Assembly (NCBI GenBank): GCA_002071385.1
Contig: MWFB01000016.1
Location: forward strand, 1-47,328
Reading direction: 5' to 3'
Length of the DNA: 47,328 bases
From: Bacteroidetes bacterium ADurb.Bin013
GTDB lineage: Bacteria; Bacteroidota; Bacteroidia; Bacteroidales; UBA932
Shown here in pieces: positions 28,375 to 37,086 of this stretch. Under the pieces are notes generated by a model. That model had not been told where the DNA came from and made no database searches. It was given only the letters and a program-made list of their open reading frames with translations. Position numbers and translations under genes: made by a program. The first letter of the stretch is position 1, and every line of letters begins with the position of its first letter.

Positions 28375-29949
28375 TTACCATCCGGGATTTTGCACCAGGT
28401 TTTTGTTTACATTCATTTCATGCTCGGGGAAAGGCAGTAATTCGTGTTTCCCGCTCTTGAATCCAAAATCGGTATTGGTCACGGCAACGGTTACTTTTCC
28501 GTCATTATGCAAGGCCGGAATTATCTTACCCTGTTGCGCCAACACTGATGACGCATCACCCCATCGTACCAGGTCCTGGTAACGGGTGCATTCAAAGCAC
28601 AGTTCAAGCCGCTTTTCCTTCTTAATGTCTTCCAGGGTCAGGCTTCCAAGGGATTCCAGGTGAGCTCTGGCGCGAACCTGGTTAATATAGTTCAGGGCAG
28701 AAGCCTGGTCTCCGGACAACAGGCAGGCTTCTGCGGCAAGCAACAATACTTCGGCATAACGCATCCATCGAAAATTATTATAGCTGGAGTAACCCCAGGA
28801 ATTGGTTACTACTTCATCTGAAGGAAAACGGTGTTTCCATTGCATGAATCCCTCATTGCCATAAAGAGGGGTTGTGATCTGAATAGGGACATAGACCATT
28901 TGAAATGTTTCCCAGTTGAAAGCCCATCCGCCCCCCATCTGTTCACGGGTTTTCATGGTATTGGTAAGACGGTATCCTTCAGGACCTTCCATTGCCACAA
29001 AAGCCTCATAAAGCGATTTGGTGGGATTAAAAAATCCCCATCCCGTATTCCATATCCCTTCAGGCATTCCTGTAAGATGATCTGAACGCCAGTTGATCAT
29101 CAGTGAGAAGAGCATGGTTCCCTGGCTCCAGGCATTGTCCGGATCGTTTATGGCATTGGATTCAAAAATATTTTCAGGTCCGAAATCGTTTGCCGAACGC
29201 AACAATTGGCTAAAATCAGCTACCAGATCATATTTGTTGGAATTGATCACCGATTTAAGGCTGGTAGCGGCTTCGGCATATTTCTCCTGGAAGATCTGGG
29301 CTTTTCCCAAAAAGGCCAGTGCAGCTTCCTTAGTCAGCCGTGCCCCAATGGCTTGCTGCCCGTTAATCCCGCTTTTTGAGGGGAGAACGGCTGCAGCTTC
29401 TGTCAGGTTCTGCTCTACCCAGGCCCACATGGTGGGAATATCCCCGTTGGGCAACTGGTATTCATCGGCACCGAGCACATGGTCGGCAAAAGGTACAGCC
29501 CCCCAGAGTGAAATGAGCTCGGTCATGGCCCAAGCACGTGCAGCCTTGGCTTCGCCTACGACCCTGGCTTTAATATCTGTATCAGGTTTCACACGGTCGA
29601 CGATCAGGTTGGACATGTAAATTATACTGTAAAATCCGCTGAAAGCCCCGCTAACCACCGTGCTGGCAGTGCTGAACCGGTATTCGTTGATCATTTCAAA
29701 GTTGCTGTTGTCTCCACGGCCCCCACCTCCACAATAAGTGTCATCGGACAACATGTTTTTCAGGTAGAACCAGTTGAAATACTGACCCCTCCAGGTGCTA
29801 TATACGGCAGTAATAGCTTCTGTAGCCTGTTCATCTGTCTGGTAGAAAGTATCTTCAGAAAGAACCCCCCACTGTTCAATATTCAGGCGTTCAGCACATG
29901 AATTGAGTAGCAGCAGTCCAAAAATCAAGGTGATAACATATTTTTTCAT
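28375..29949 (-). CDS. SusD/RagB family glycan-binding lipoprotein
   Basis: A 524-residue surface lipoprotein (signal ending LLLNSC) of the SusD fold. It has N-terminal TPR helices (AITAVYSTWRGQYFNWFYL), the middle NDPDNAWSQGT region and the typical C-terminal NNFRWMRYAEVLLLAAEACLLSGD followed by ALNYINQVRARA and the LELCFECTRYQDLVRWG motif. It caps the partner SusC porin and binds the oligosaccharide. It begins 12 nt downstream of susC. Ligand specificity is not readable from the sequence. Confidence 0.95.
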   Translation of the reverse strand: MKKYVITLIFGLLLLNSCAERLNIEQWGVLSEDTFYQTDEQATEAITAVYSTWRGQYFNWFYLKNMLSDDTYCGGGGRGDNSNFEMINEYRFSTASTVVSGAFSGFYSIIYMSNLIVDRVKPDTDIKARVVGEAKAARAWAMTELISLWGAVPFADHVLGADEYQLPNGDIPTMWAWVEQNLTEAAAVLPSKSGINGQQAIGARLTKEAALAFLGKAQIFQEKYAEAATSLKSVINSNKYDLVADFSQLLRSANDFGPENIFESNAINDPDNAWSQGTMLFSLMINWRSDHLTGMPEGIWNTGWGFFNPTKSLYEAFVAMEGPEGYRLTNTMKTREQMGGGWAFNWETFQMVYVPIQITTPLYGNEGFMQWKHRFPSDEVVTNSWGYSSYNNFRWMRYAEVLLLAAEACLLSGDQASALNYINQVRARAHLESLGSLTLEDIKKEKRLELCFECTRYQDLVRWGDASSVLAQQGKIIPALHNDGKVTVAVTNTDFGFKSGKHELLPFPEHEMNVNKNLVQNPGW

Positions 29950-29961
29950 GGCTGTATTCTT

Positions 29962-32900
29962 TTAAAAAGTGATGTTTAAACCGAACATAGTCTTCTTGGA
30001 AAGGGGATATGCCCCTTTATCCAGGCCCATACCATAAGTGGACCCATAGGACGCTGCCTCGGGATCCATACCCGGATACGTGGTGAAACAGAACCAGTCG
30101 TCCAGAGAAACATAAAAGCGCAACGAATTGACGGCTATCTTGCGCATCCATTTGTGCGGCAGGGAATAACCAAGCTGTATCTGCTTGATTTTAAAATAAG
30201 ATCCGTCAAAAACATTGGCGTCCGAGGTCCAGAATTTGTCCTGGTCACCTCCACCGGGGCGGGGATACCTGGCATTTGTGTTGGAAGAAGTCCAGCGTTC
30301 CTGATAAAATAAAGCCAGTTTGTTTCCCTGCGGGCGGTCAACCCGGTTAAGCAGTGAGAAAATATCATTCCCCTGTGATCCCGTTCCAAAGAGAGTCAAA
30401 TCGAGTCCCTTCCAGGACATATTCAGGGTTATCCCATAAGTGAAATCAGGTAATGCACTCCCTATCATGACTTTATCATCGTCGTTTATGAGCCCGTCTC
30501 CGTTATTGTCCACAAAGACGGGATCTCCTGTCTTAGAATCAATGTGATCCAGCTGGTACCCGCGCATGTACCAAACGGGATAGCCTACTTCAAAAGCCGT
30601 AAGCCCCGAGTAGGTATGGTAACTGCCACCCGATATGCGGCTGATGGAAGGATCCAGGTAGGTTACCTTGTTGGTGATGGTGGAAAGGTTCCCCCTGATG
30701 TTGTAGTTGAAGTCACCGATTCTTCCGGTAAAACCCAGGTCAAATTCAAACCCGTGGTTGTGAACGTTTCCTGCATTGACCGTAGTGCTGCTCACCCCGG
30801 TTTCATAAGGAGGCGTGGTAGCCACCAGAAGGTCTTTCGTCTCCTTGGAAAAAAAATCTGCAGTGAATGTAAGGCGGTCATTGAACATTCTCAGATCAAT
30901 CCCGATATCAATCTGTTCCGATGTTTCCCAGCGGATATCCGGGTTTGTCAGACCAGTGGGTGCCGATCCGATATTGTAGGCAATCTCGTTGTAATAGGGA
31001 TACGTATACCCGGAAGCTATGGAAGTACGGTAACGGAATCCTCCCAGAGGCCCTATGTTGCCGTTCTGTCCCCAGCTTGCCCTGAGTTTAAGGTAAGTCA
31101 GAACCTTGTTATTCTCCATGAATCCCTCTTTTGAAATGACCCAACCTGCCGAAACTGAAGGAAATGTTCCCCATCTTTTTTCCACCGGCAGCACCGAGGC
31201 GTCAAAAGCATCCCGGCGCAATACGGCCTGAAGCAGGTATTTGTCCAGGTAAGAATAGGAAACACGTCCGAAATAGGACATTTTGGCTGATCTTCCAAAT
31301 CCTCCCCCTATGGTTCTGTTGGCTGTCGGGTCTGAATAACTGATGTCACGGAACAGGGGCAGGTCTTTGGTAAGTTTGTCGGTCCCCGCCGAAGTATAGT
31401 CATTACGGCTTTCAGCAAATGAAATCCCTGCCATGAAATTGATTCGGTGACTGTTTAGTTCCACATCATAATTGGCAAAATTTTCCCACTGGTAATAAAT
31501 GTTGTTCCCTGAACTGCGGCTTAATGTCATTTTACTACGGTAAACCATATCATTGGCATAATACAGTCCGCCATACGTTTTGCTGTTGTTATATCCCAGA
31601 CGGTAACCAAGTTTCGAAGTGATTGTCAGTCCTTTGATAGGAGTAAAATCGGCGTAAACTGTTCCCAGGACATTGGCGCCCCAGGAATCGGACTGCGTGG
31701 CATCACGCATGATCATGGGATGCACCTGTTCTGAAGTGACAAACTGCGATACGCCATAGTAATCTCCACTCTCATTCTTAAGGTAATCATTGTAGAGAGC
31801 CACCCAGTCAGGATCATTCTGATTGTTCTTCATAAACTGAGGCAGCTGGGAAGGGCTGTACAGGTTGGGGGTAAGAGGGTCCATTGCCAGAACAGCTGCC
31901 AGCAAACTTCCATATTCGGAACTTTCACTCACAGAACGGCTGTCCCATTTTTCCAGGGATGTAGTCACGCCTATTCGTAACCATTTTTTGATTTTATAAT
32001 CTGCATTTATCTGTCCTGTCAGACGGTGGTACACATCGGCGTCTCCGGCAACTATCCCATTCTGGTCCAGGTAATTGATAGAAGCAAAAAAATTGCCTCT
32101 TTCATTTCCGCCCTGGAACCCCAGGCTGTGACGTTGCATAAGCGAAGTTTCAAAAGCCACATCAGCCCAGTTGGTATCAGTCACCCCATCGTATTTCTGA
32201 TCAAATTCGGCTTGGGTAAAAGTGCCTGCTTCAACCATATAATCCATATATTGCGAAGCATTCATGACTTCCGGGATCTTGGCCAGGTCATTCAGAACAT
32301 ATTGAAAATCATAAAAGAAACTGCCTTCACCGGCACGTTTTCCGGAACGTGTTGTCACCAATACGGCCCCATTCCCTGCCTGGGCTCCGTAAATCGCGGC
32401 CGAAGCCGCATCCTTGAGAACTTCTATGGATTCAATATTGTTGGGATCCAGGTAACCAATATCGGAAACCTGCAGTCCGTCAACAAGAATAATGGGATCA
32501 ACTGAGCCGGAATTGGAGCTTATGCCACGAACCCTTATATCCATTCCTTTACCGGGAGCACCAGATGTGGTGATGATCTGCACTCCGGCCGTTTTTCCCT
32601 GAAGCGCTTCTTCTACACGGGCGACAGAGCGGTTTTCAATATCAGTGGTATTGATCTTTGCGATAGCTCCGGTCACATCGCTTTTACGCTGCACTCCGTA
32701 GCCTATGACCACTACATCTTCCAGTAATAGAGCATCTTCCTCCAGTGTTATTTCAAAAACACGGCGATCTCCCACCGGAATTTCTACCGTTTTATATCCC
32801 ACAAAAGACACGGAAATGGTAGCGTTTTGAGGTACAGAAATTACAAATTTCCCTTCCTGATCTGTACTTACTCCCCGCTGCAATCCAACAACGGCTACAT

Positions 32901-33054
32901 AAGCCCCAGGCAGAGCCAAGCCCGACTGGTCCACAACAGTACCACTGATACTGATCTGTGCCTGCTGGGCTGCAACGCTTGCCGGAAGAATCAGCAATAA
33001 GCTGAAAACCAGTAGGACAAGCCTTGTCACGGGTTGATAAATCATTTTTTTCAT
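29962..33054 (-). CDS. SusC/RagA family TonB-dependent glycan importer
   Basis: A 1030-residue outer-membrane transporter. Signal peptide (about 1-29), then a carboxypeptidase-regulatory-like domain (about 34-110: ISGTVVDQSGLALPGAYVAVVGLQRG) and the family-specific junction LEDVVVIGYGVQRKSDVTGAI. The plug domain contains VRGISSNSGSVDPIILVDGLQ and NIESIEVLKDAASAAIYGAQAGNGAVLVTTR; a long beta barrel follows. With the adjacent SusD it forms the importer for the PUL's oligosaccharide. It starts 33 nt after the carboxylesterase gene. Confidence 0.96.
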   Translation of the reverse strand: MKKMIYQPVTRLVLLVFSLLLILPASVAAQQAQISISGTVVDQSGLALPGAYVAVVGLQRGVSTDQEGKFVISVPQNATISVSFVGYKTVEIPVGDRRVFEITLEEDALLLEDVVVIGYGVQRKSDVTGAIAKINTTDIENRSVARVEEALQGKTAGVQIITTSGAPGKGMDIRVRGISSNSGSVDPIILVDGLQVSDIGYLDPNNIESIEVLKDAASAAIYGAQAGNGAVLVTTRSGKRAGEGSFFYDFQYVLNDLAKIPEVMNASQYMDYMVEAGTFTQAEFDQKYDGVTDTNWADVAFETSLMQRHSLGFQGGNERGNFFASINYLDQNGIVAGDADVYHRLTGQINADYKIKKWLRIGVTTSLEKWDSRSVSESSEYGSLLAAVLAMDPLTPNLYSPSQLPQFMKNNQNDPDWVALYNDYLKNESGDYYGVSQFVTSEQVHPMIMRDATQSDSWGANVLGTVYADFTPIKGLTITSKLGYRLGYNNSKTYGGLYYANDMVYRSKMTLSRSSGNNIYYQWENFANYDVELNSHRINFMAGISFAESRNDYTSAGTDKLTKDLPLFRDISYSDPTANRTIGGGFGRSAKMSYFGRVSYSYLDKYLLQAVLRRDAFDASVLPVEKRWGTFPSVSAGWVISKEGFMENNKVLTYLKLRASWGQNGNIGPLGGFRYRTSIASGYTYPYYNEIAYNIGSAPTGLTNPDIRWETSEQIDIGIDLRMFNDRLTFTADFFSKETKDLLVATTPPYETGVSSTTVNAGNVHNHGFEFDLGFTGRIGDFNYNIRGNLSTITNKVTYLDPSISRISGGSYHTYSGLTAFEVGYPVWYMRGYQLDHIDSKTGDPVFVDNNGDGLINDDDKVMIGSALPDFTYGITLNMSWKGLDLTLFGTGSQGNDIFSLLNRVDRPQGNKLALFYQERWTSSNTNARYPRPGGGDQDKFWTSDANVFDGSYFKIKQIQLGYSLPHKWMRKIAVNSLRFYVSLDDWFCFTTYPGMDPEAASYGSTYGMGLDKGAYPLSKKTMFGLNITF

Positions 33055-33087
33055 AAAAATTGGTTTTGGTTATTACATAATGGTTAG

Positions 33088-34737
33088 TTATTGTATTTTG
33101 TTCATTTCAAATATAAAACTGATCAACTCCCTGTCATGAAGGTATTCCATCCGGCACTGATTGTCGAATACCATAGTGGCTCCCGTTCCTGGATCGTAGG
33201 GATCCCATTCCGGTAAAGAAGTGACATTTGGATTGCCGCTCCGGGCAAAATTGATCCAGGCGCGGCTCATTTTTTCGGCAAGGCGGAAAGCTTCCTCACC
33301 TCCTCCGGTCATGTGCCGGCTCTTTTTAATATTGTTAAAAACAAACGGTAATTCCATACAATGCATTGCACGCAGTGTGCCGTCAAGTACCGGGGATTCC
33401 CAGCTGAACAGGTACATATATACCGGAGCCCCCTTCTGACGTACCTTCACTTCTGCCTGATGTAAAGCTCCTTGACGAAAGCGCGTATCTATATCAAATA
33501 AATCTGCAGGTCTGAATCCAGGATACGCTGCAGCAACTGCTTCTATAAAAGCATCTGTTTTATCCCCGTATTTATCTTTTAGAATTTCCTTTGCCTTTTG
33601 CAGATCAATGTTTCTCAGATCAGGCATATAGGTACTCACAGAGAATTCGTGAAGTGTTGTACCAATAATCATAGGAATGTTTTTCGCAGTTTTGGGGGCC
33701 TCATGATCAAAAGGCTGTTCTTTTAGAAAGATCCCGTCTGTGGTTGGAGCCCATCCGAAGATCAGAGGCTGAAAACCATCAGCTTCCGCTTCTTTTCTTA
33801 TTTTGGCAACGGCTTTTTCTCCTGCACTTAATAATGTCTGGTAAGGTATATTTTTAATTTGCTCTACATGTGATGGCTGCAATGCCAGTTCACGCACCAC
33901 TTCTATACCGATCTTTCTGGAATATTCAGGTTCCATGGCAGATATCATGGAGCCGCTTTGTACTATAGCTTTATGAAATAATCCCGAAGCACGCGATGTG
34001 GCGAGTAATGTGGACACTTTCCCTCCTCCGCCGGATTGCCCAAACAGAGTTACATTCTTGGGATCTCCGCCAAAGTGTGCGATGTTGTCCCTGACCCATT
34101 CCAGGGCCATGATTATATCCAGAATACCCAGGTTTCCCGTCATGCTGTATTTTTCTCCGAAAGCGGATAAATCCAGAAATCCAAGAATATTCAACCGGTG
34201 ATTCAGGGATACTACCACAATATCTCCGGACAAAGCCAGGGATGCCCCGTCGTATGCAGGTAATTCCTGTCCAGACCCTGCCGAGTATCCTCCTCCGTGC
34301 AGCCAGACCATGACAGGACGTTTTTTCCCGTCTTCCAGTCCGGGTGTCCAGATGTTCAGACGCTGACAGTCTTCTCCTGGAAATCCGTCATCCCAATTAA
34401 AAGCAAAAGCCAGCTCGTCGCTTTGCCATCCGGTCCTTATTGCTTGTGGACATACCGGTCCGTATGCCCTGCAGCTGCGTATACCTTCCCATGGTACAGG
34501 ACGTTGCGGCAATTCAAATCGTTGTGCCGTAGCATAAGGAATCCCTTTAAAAATAGCAAGTCCGTTTTCAATGTAGCCGGCTACTTTACCTGTAAAGGTC
34601 TCTGCTATGGCGTCCCGGGAAGAAGCTGTTACCTGGGTATCGTCCTTGTTAATAAACATGTGACTGTCTGTTCCGCAGGAACACCCTGTCACAACAAGAA
34701 CAAATAAGCACATAATAATACTGATCGTCGATTTCAT
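33088..34737 (-). CDS. Type-B carboxylesterase lipoprotein
   Basis: About 549 residues. The lipobox VVTGC follows a short signal. The carboxylesterase family is shown by VAGYIENGLAIFKGIPYA near the start, the oxyanion VMVWLHGGGYSAGSG, the DCQRLNIWTP motif, the nucleophile elbow GQSGGGGKVS and a late catalytic His in GTLRAMHCMELPFVF. It is the first gene of the PUL operon, divergent from the HTCS regulator. Together with the CE1-like esterase it suggests an esterified (feruloylated or acetylated) polysaccharide. An alternative start two codons upstream (34743) is possible. A minus TAGTTTTG box lies at 34760-34767. Confidence 0.88.
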   Translation of the reverse strand: MKSTISIIMCLFVLVVTGCSCGTDSHMFINKDDTQVTASSRDAIAETFTGKVAGYIENGLAIFKGIPYATAQRFELPQRPVPWEGIRSCRAYGPVCPQAIRTGWQSDELAFAFNWDDGFPGEDCQRLNIWTPGLEDGKKRPVMVWLHGGGYSAGSGQELPAYDGASLALSGDIVVVSLNHRLNILGFLDLSAFGEKYSMTGNLGILDIIMALEWVRDNIAHFGGDPKNVTLFGQSGGGGKVSTLLATSRASGLFHKAIVQSGSMISAMEPEYSRKIGIEVVRELALQPSHVEQIKNIPYQTLLSAGEKAVAKIRKEAEADGFQPLIFGWAPTTDGIFLKEQPFDHEAPKTAKNIPMIIGTTLHEFSVSTYMPDLRNIDLQKAKEILKDKYGDKTDAFIEAVAAAYPGFRPADLFDIDTRFRQGALHQAEVKVRQKGAPVYMYLFSWESPVLDGTLRAMHCMELPFVFNNIKKSRHMTGGGEEAFRLAEKMSRAWINFARSGNPNVTSLPEWDPYDPGTGATMVFDNQCRMEYLHDRELISFIFEMNKIQ

Positions 34738-34759
34738 AAGCATTAGGATTGCGTAATTA

Positions 34760-34824
34760 CAAAACTACAGATACATGATCGTTAGAATTGTCCGGAATCA
34801 TTACATTTTTTCTGAATTTGTCCG
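34760..34824 (-). promoter_or_regulatory. PUL promoter with paired upstream repeats
   Basis: TAGTTTTG on the minus strand (34760-34767) is a candidate -7 box for the carboxylesterase-SusCD operon. Upstream of it lie two near-identical direct repeats, GAATTGTCCG (34785-34794) and GAATTTGTCCG (34814-34824), spaced about 30 bp or three helical turns. They are placed where an AraC-type HTCS regulator would bind. The regulator link is inference from position. Confidence 0.4.
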
Positions 34825-34938
34825 CGCGAAGTATGCTTTTGTTTCTTTTTTGTTCATTTTTTATCACATTTTATCATAATTGTCAGATTGTGTTCCGATT
34901 TCCGTATTTTCGTCTTCAATTCAAGTTTTACCCAGGTT

Positions 34939-35934
34939 ATGACAATCCGACGTTTGGTTACAACAATTTTTTTTCTTTCCGTACTCCTCTGCGGATATAC
35001 AAACACCCTATCCTCAACCGAGTTTGCCGATGGATTTTTTCCTCTTTCTTCAAGCTTATCCAATCAGAATATCAGGTGTTTTGGAGAAGACAAACACGGA
35101 TATATATGGATAGGTACAGGTAGGGGGCTGAACCGTTTCAACGGCTATGAATTTTGCCAGTATTTAAGAAGTGGCGATAGTACTGCTTTGGTTGATAATC
35201 AATTACAGTATATTTTCAGGGATTCACAGGACAGGATGTGGTTCCTGACTGTAAACGGCTTGAGTCTCTATGGTCCTGACGGACATTTTACAAATTATCC
35301 TGTAGAAGGCCCGAACAGAAATTGTATTAAGATCCTGGAAAATTCTGAAGGGACATTGTATCTGAGTCTTGGGACTTCTCTTTCTGTTTTTGATCCGAAA
35401 AGTGAAGCATTCAGGCATGCATTGAATATTGAATTTTCCGGGTTCCCAAATACCTTTCATATGGACCGTCTGGACAGATTATGGCTTGTAACTCCTGCTA
35501 AAGTGTTCTGTTACGATTCAAAAACACTTGAGTTGAAAGCTTCATGGGAAACGCCGGGATATATCGCATACTCCCATCTGAGAAATAACGGAGAACTCTG
35601 GCTTGCAGGGGAACAAATGCTCTCCATCCTGGATACCCGGACCGGTGGTTATTCTTCATTACCACCGGGGATTACCGGCAACAGGATGTTGATGAACTCC
35701 AGAATAACATATATACAGCCGTACAACAGAAATTCAATGTTGATCAATACAGCCGACAAGGGACTATTCCTTTACCTGCCTTTAACAGATATATTGATCC
35801 ATCAGAGTGACAAGGATTTTCCTTTTGATGTTCCCGATGCAGTAATTCGTTATAATTGCTATTCTTCTGCAAATCCGCATTTTAGCAAAATTCGCTTTTC
35901 ATTTTTGTCCACCGATTGTCCACGAAGATTTTAG
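34939..35934 (+). pseudogene. Hybrid two-component system regulator, truncated in its propeller domain
   Basis: Encodes the first part of an HTCS sensor: signal peptide (about 1-25) and Reg_prop-type propeller repeats such as IRCFGEDKHGYIWIGTGRGLNRFNGYEF, LQYIFRDSQDRMWFLTVNGLSLY and MLINTADKGLFLYLPLTDILIHQSDKDFPFDVPDA. Intact HTCS proteins are about 1300 residues, with a Y_Y_Y domain, membrane helix, histidine kinase, receiver and AraC domain; none of these is present. Family-like sequence stops at about residue 303 (near 35,846). The remaining residues up to the TAG are unrelated. The start at 34939 gives the signal peptide. As the divergent regulator of the PUL it is predicted to be non-functional in this arrangement. 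Confidence 0.85.
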
Positions 35935-35949
35935 GTGGACAATTTTTTT
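35905..35949 (+). terminator. Stem-loop with T-tail near the junction
   Basis: TTGTCCACC (35905-35913) pairs with GGTGGACAA (35934-35942) across a 20-nt loop and is followed by a T-run (35943-35949). A second TTGTCCAC (35916-35923) repeats the left arm. It could terminate rightward transcription from the truncated HTCS, or be part of an element end. Confidence 0.45.
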
Positions 35950-36003
35950 CAAAGAATTTGTGAAAACATTTCTTAGGACCTCGGATTGGGTGATTTGACC
36001 ACG

Positions 36004-36087
36004 AAAAAAGGCGCTCTCCGCATGATACGAAGAACGCCCGGGTGTTAACAAATGAAGTATGGCTTCATACCCCACGGTGCAAAGATA
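36004..36087 (-). other. Miniature transcription unit: promoter, 7-codon ORF, terminator
   Basis: On the minus strand TATCTTTG (36080-36087) is followed by an ATG opening the seven-codon frame MKPYFIC-stop. An 8-bp G/C-rich stem (36010-36017 with 36031-36038, one G-U pair) and a T-run (36004-36009) come next. The region before the stem can form two exclusive small hairpins, ATGAAG/CTTCAT or GTATG/CATAC. The whole unit would make an RNA of about 70 nt. The terminator also suits the end of the upstream lysis operon. Confidence 0.5.
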
Positions 36088-36130
36088 AGAAAAACTCGTG
36101 GAAGCCGGAAACAGCAGACTCGGTAGCACA

Positions 36131-36652
36131 TTACCAACTGATCAGAGAGTAGGAGAGTCCTACGCCGATGTAGGGTGCTGGTTTGATCTGATTGTTGCTG
36201 ATGGTGACGCCGTAGCCGGCCTGGAGTCCGATGGAGAAGCGGGGCGGCTTGGGTTTGTGGGTGATGGTGGTTGTGTTGTTAATGGTGGTTGTGAGCGGGT
36301 AGATTAGGATGCTGTCGAGTTGGGGACGGTAGCCGGAGATCCAGGCGGTGTAGGTGGAGTCGGTGTAGGTCCGTTGTTCTCGTGGCAGATTGACGTAGAG
36401 TGTGTCGTGGAGCCAGAGGGTGTCAGTGACGGGAACGGGGACCGGAATGGAGTCCACAATTCTTGATGTGACTGGCGCCGGGTGGGGAATGCGGATTGTG
36501 TCGCGTATTCGGATGGTGTCTGCTTTGTGCTCGATTGATGTGTCGCTCTGGCTTCGATGGCAGCTGTAGGTGCAGATGCGGATAGCGGCGGCTATCAGGA
36601 AGATGGCCACCGCTGTTCTGAGTAGTATTCTGGAAAGCTTGTCGCAGTTCAT
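36131..36652 (-). CDS. TM-anchored 'DTIRI-repeat' protein, spanin-like candidate
   Basis: A 173-residue protein. One N-terminal membrane segment (about 8-25), then a proline/threonine-rich stretch with repeated DTIRI and DTLW/DTLYV patterns (about 40-95). Next is a YTDSTYTAWISGYRPQLDSI segment and a C-terminal beta part FSIGLQAGYGVTISNN...GVGLSYSL, resembling an outer-membrane-like strand end. From memory, similar proteins occur beside endolysins in Bacteroidota phages (DUF6808-type). An envelope-spanning role in lysis is inferred. It overlaps the M15 peptidase gene by 4 nt. Confidence 0.6.
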   Translation of the reverse strand: MNCDKLSRILLRTAVAIFLIAAAIRICTYSCHRSQSDTSIEHKADTIRIRDTIRIPHPAPVTSRIVDSIPVPVPVTDTLWLHDTLYVNLPREQRTYTDSTYTAWISGYRPQLDSILIYPLTTTINNTTTITHKPKPPRFSIGLQAGYGVTISNNQIKPAPYIGVGLSYSLISW

Positions 36653-37086
36653 AGTCTTTCTTTGAATTTGGATTTGTAGGATTGGTCGTAGAGGATCTGG
36701 CCGCGTTGTGGGCCTCGTCGCTTGTAGGACAGGTGGATGAACGTGTCGTACAGTATGAGCTGGTCAAACGGGAGCCCTATGTGAAGAACGAGCCACGCAA
36801 GCGTGAACGGGTTGTCTTCGTGGACATCTGCTGCCTCGCCCTTGGTGTGTTGCGAGTTCGCTGCGCCTTTTACGGCCTTATTCAGGGTCTTGGAGCGGTA
36901 ACCCGAGTTCACCCTAAGCGGATGGCCACAGGCGTCCCTGAGGGGCTGAAGAATGTTGAATACGAGCGCACGGATGTTCTCTGCGACAGTATCGTCCGGG
37001 ATTGTGTTGTCTATTCCGAGTTCAGCGGCCTTGCTGCTTCTCTCGAACTCTTCCCAGCGGAAGTTCTTGGTGATATAGCCTTTCAT
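36649..37086 (-). CDS. M15-family peptidoglycan peptidase (phage endolysin-like)
   Basis: A 145-residue D-Ala-D-Ala carboxypeptidase-like zinc enzyme. Motifs: RWEEFERSSKA near the start, RVNSGYRSKTLNKAVKGAANSQHTKGEAAD with metal ligands H80 and D87, and FIHLSY with the third ligand H118. It has no signal peptide, which fits an endolysin needing a holin. It overlaps the coiled-coil gene upstream and the DTIRI-repeat gene downstream by 4 nt each, a tight three-gene cassette. Confidence 0.9.
   Translation of the reverse strand: MKGYITKNFRWEEFERSSKAAELGIDNTIPDDTVAENIRALVFNILQPLRDACGHPLRVNSGYRSKTLNKAVKGAANSQHTKGEAADVHEDNPFTLAWLVLHIGLPFDQLILYDTFIHLSYKRRGPQRGQILYDQSYKSKFKERL

Noticed and set aside
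29093-29620. A 175-codon plus-strand frame inside susD
   Set aside because: It is antisense to a clear SusD coding region and has no promoter or domain features.
36010-36087. Attachment site or tRNA remnant at the left island edge
   Set aside because: No tRNA fold or identity to the tRNA-Pro 3' end could be found; the structure is better explained as a small transcription unit with a terminator.
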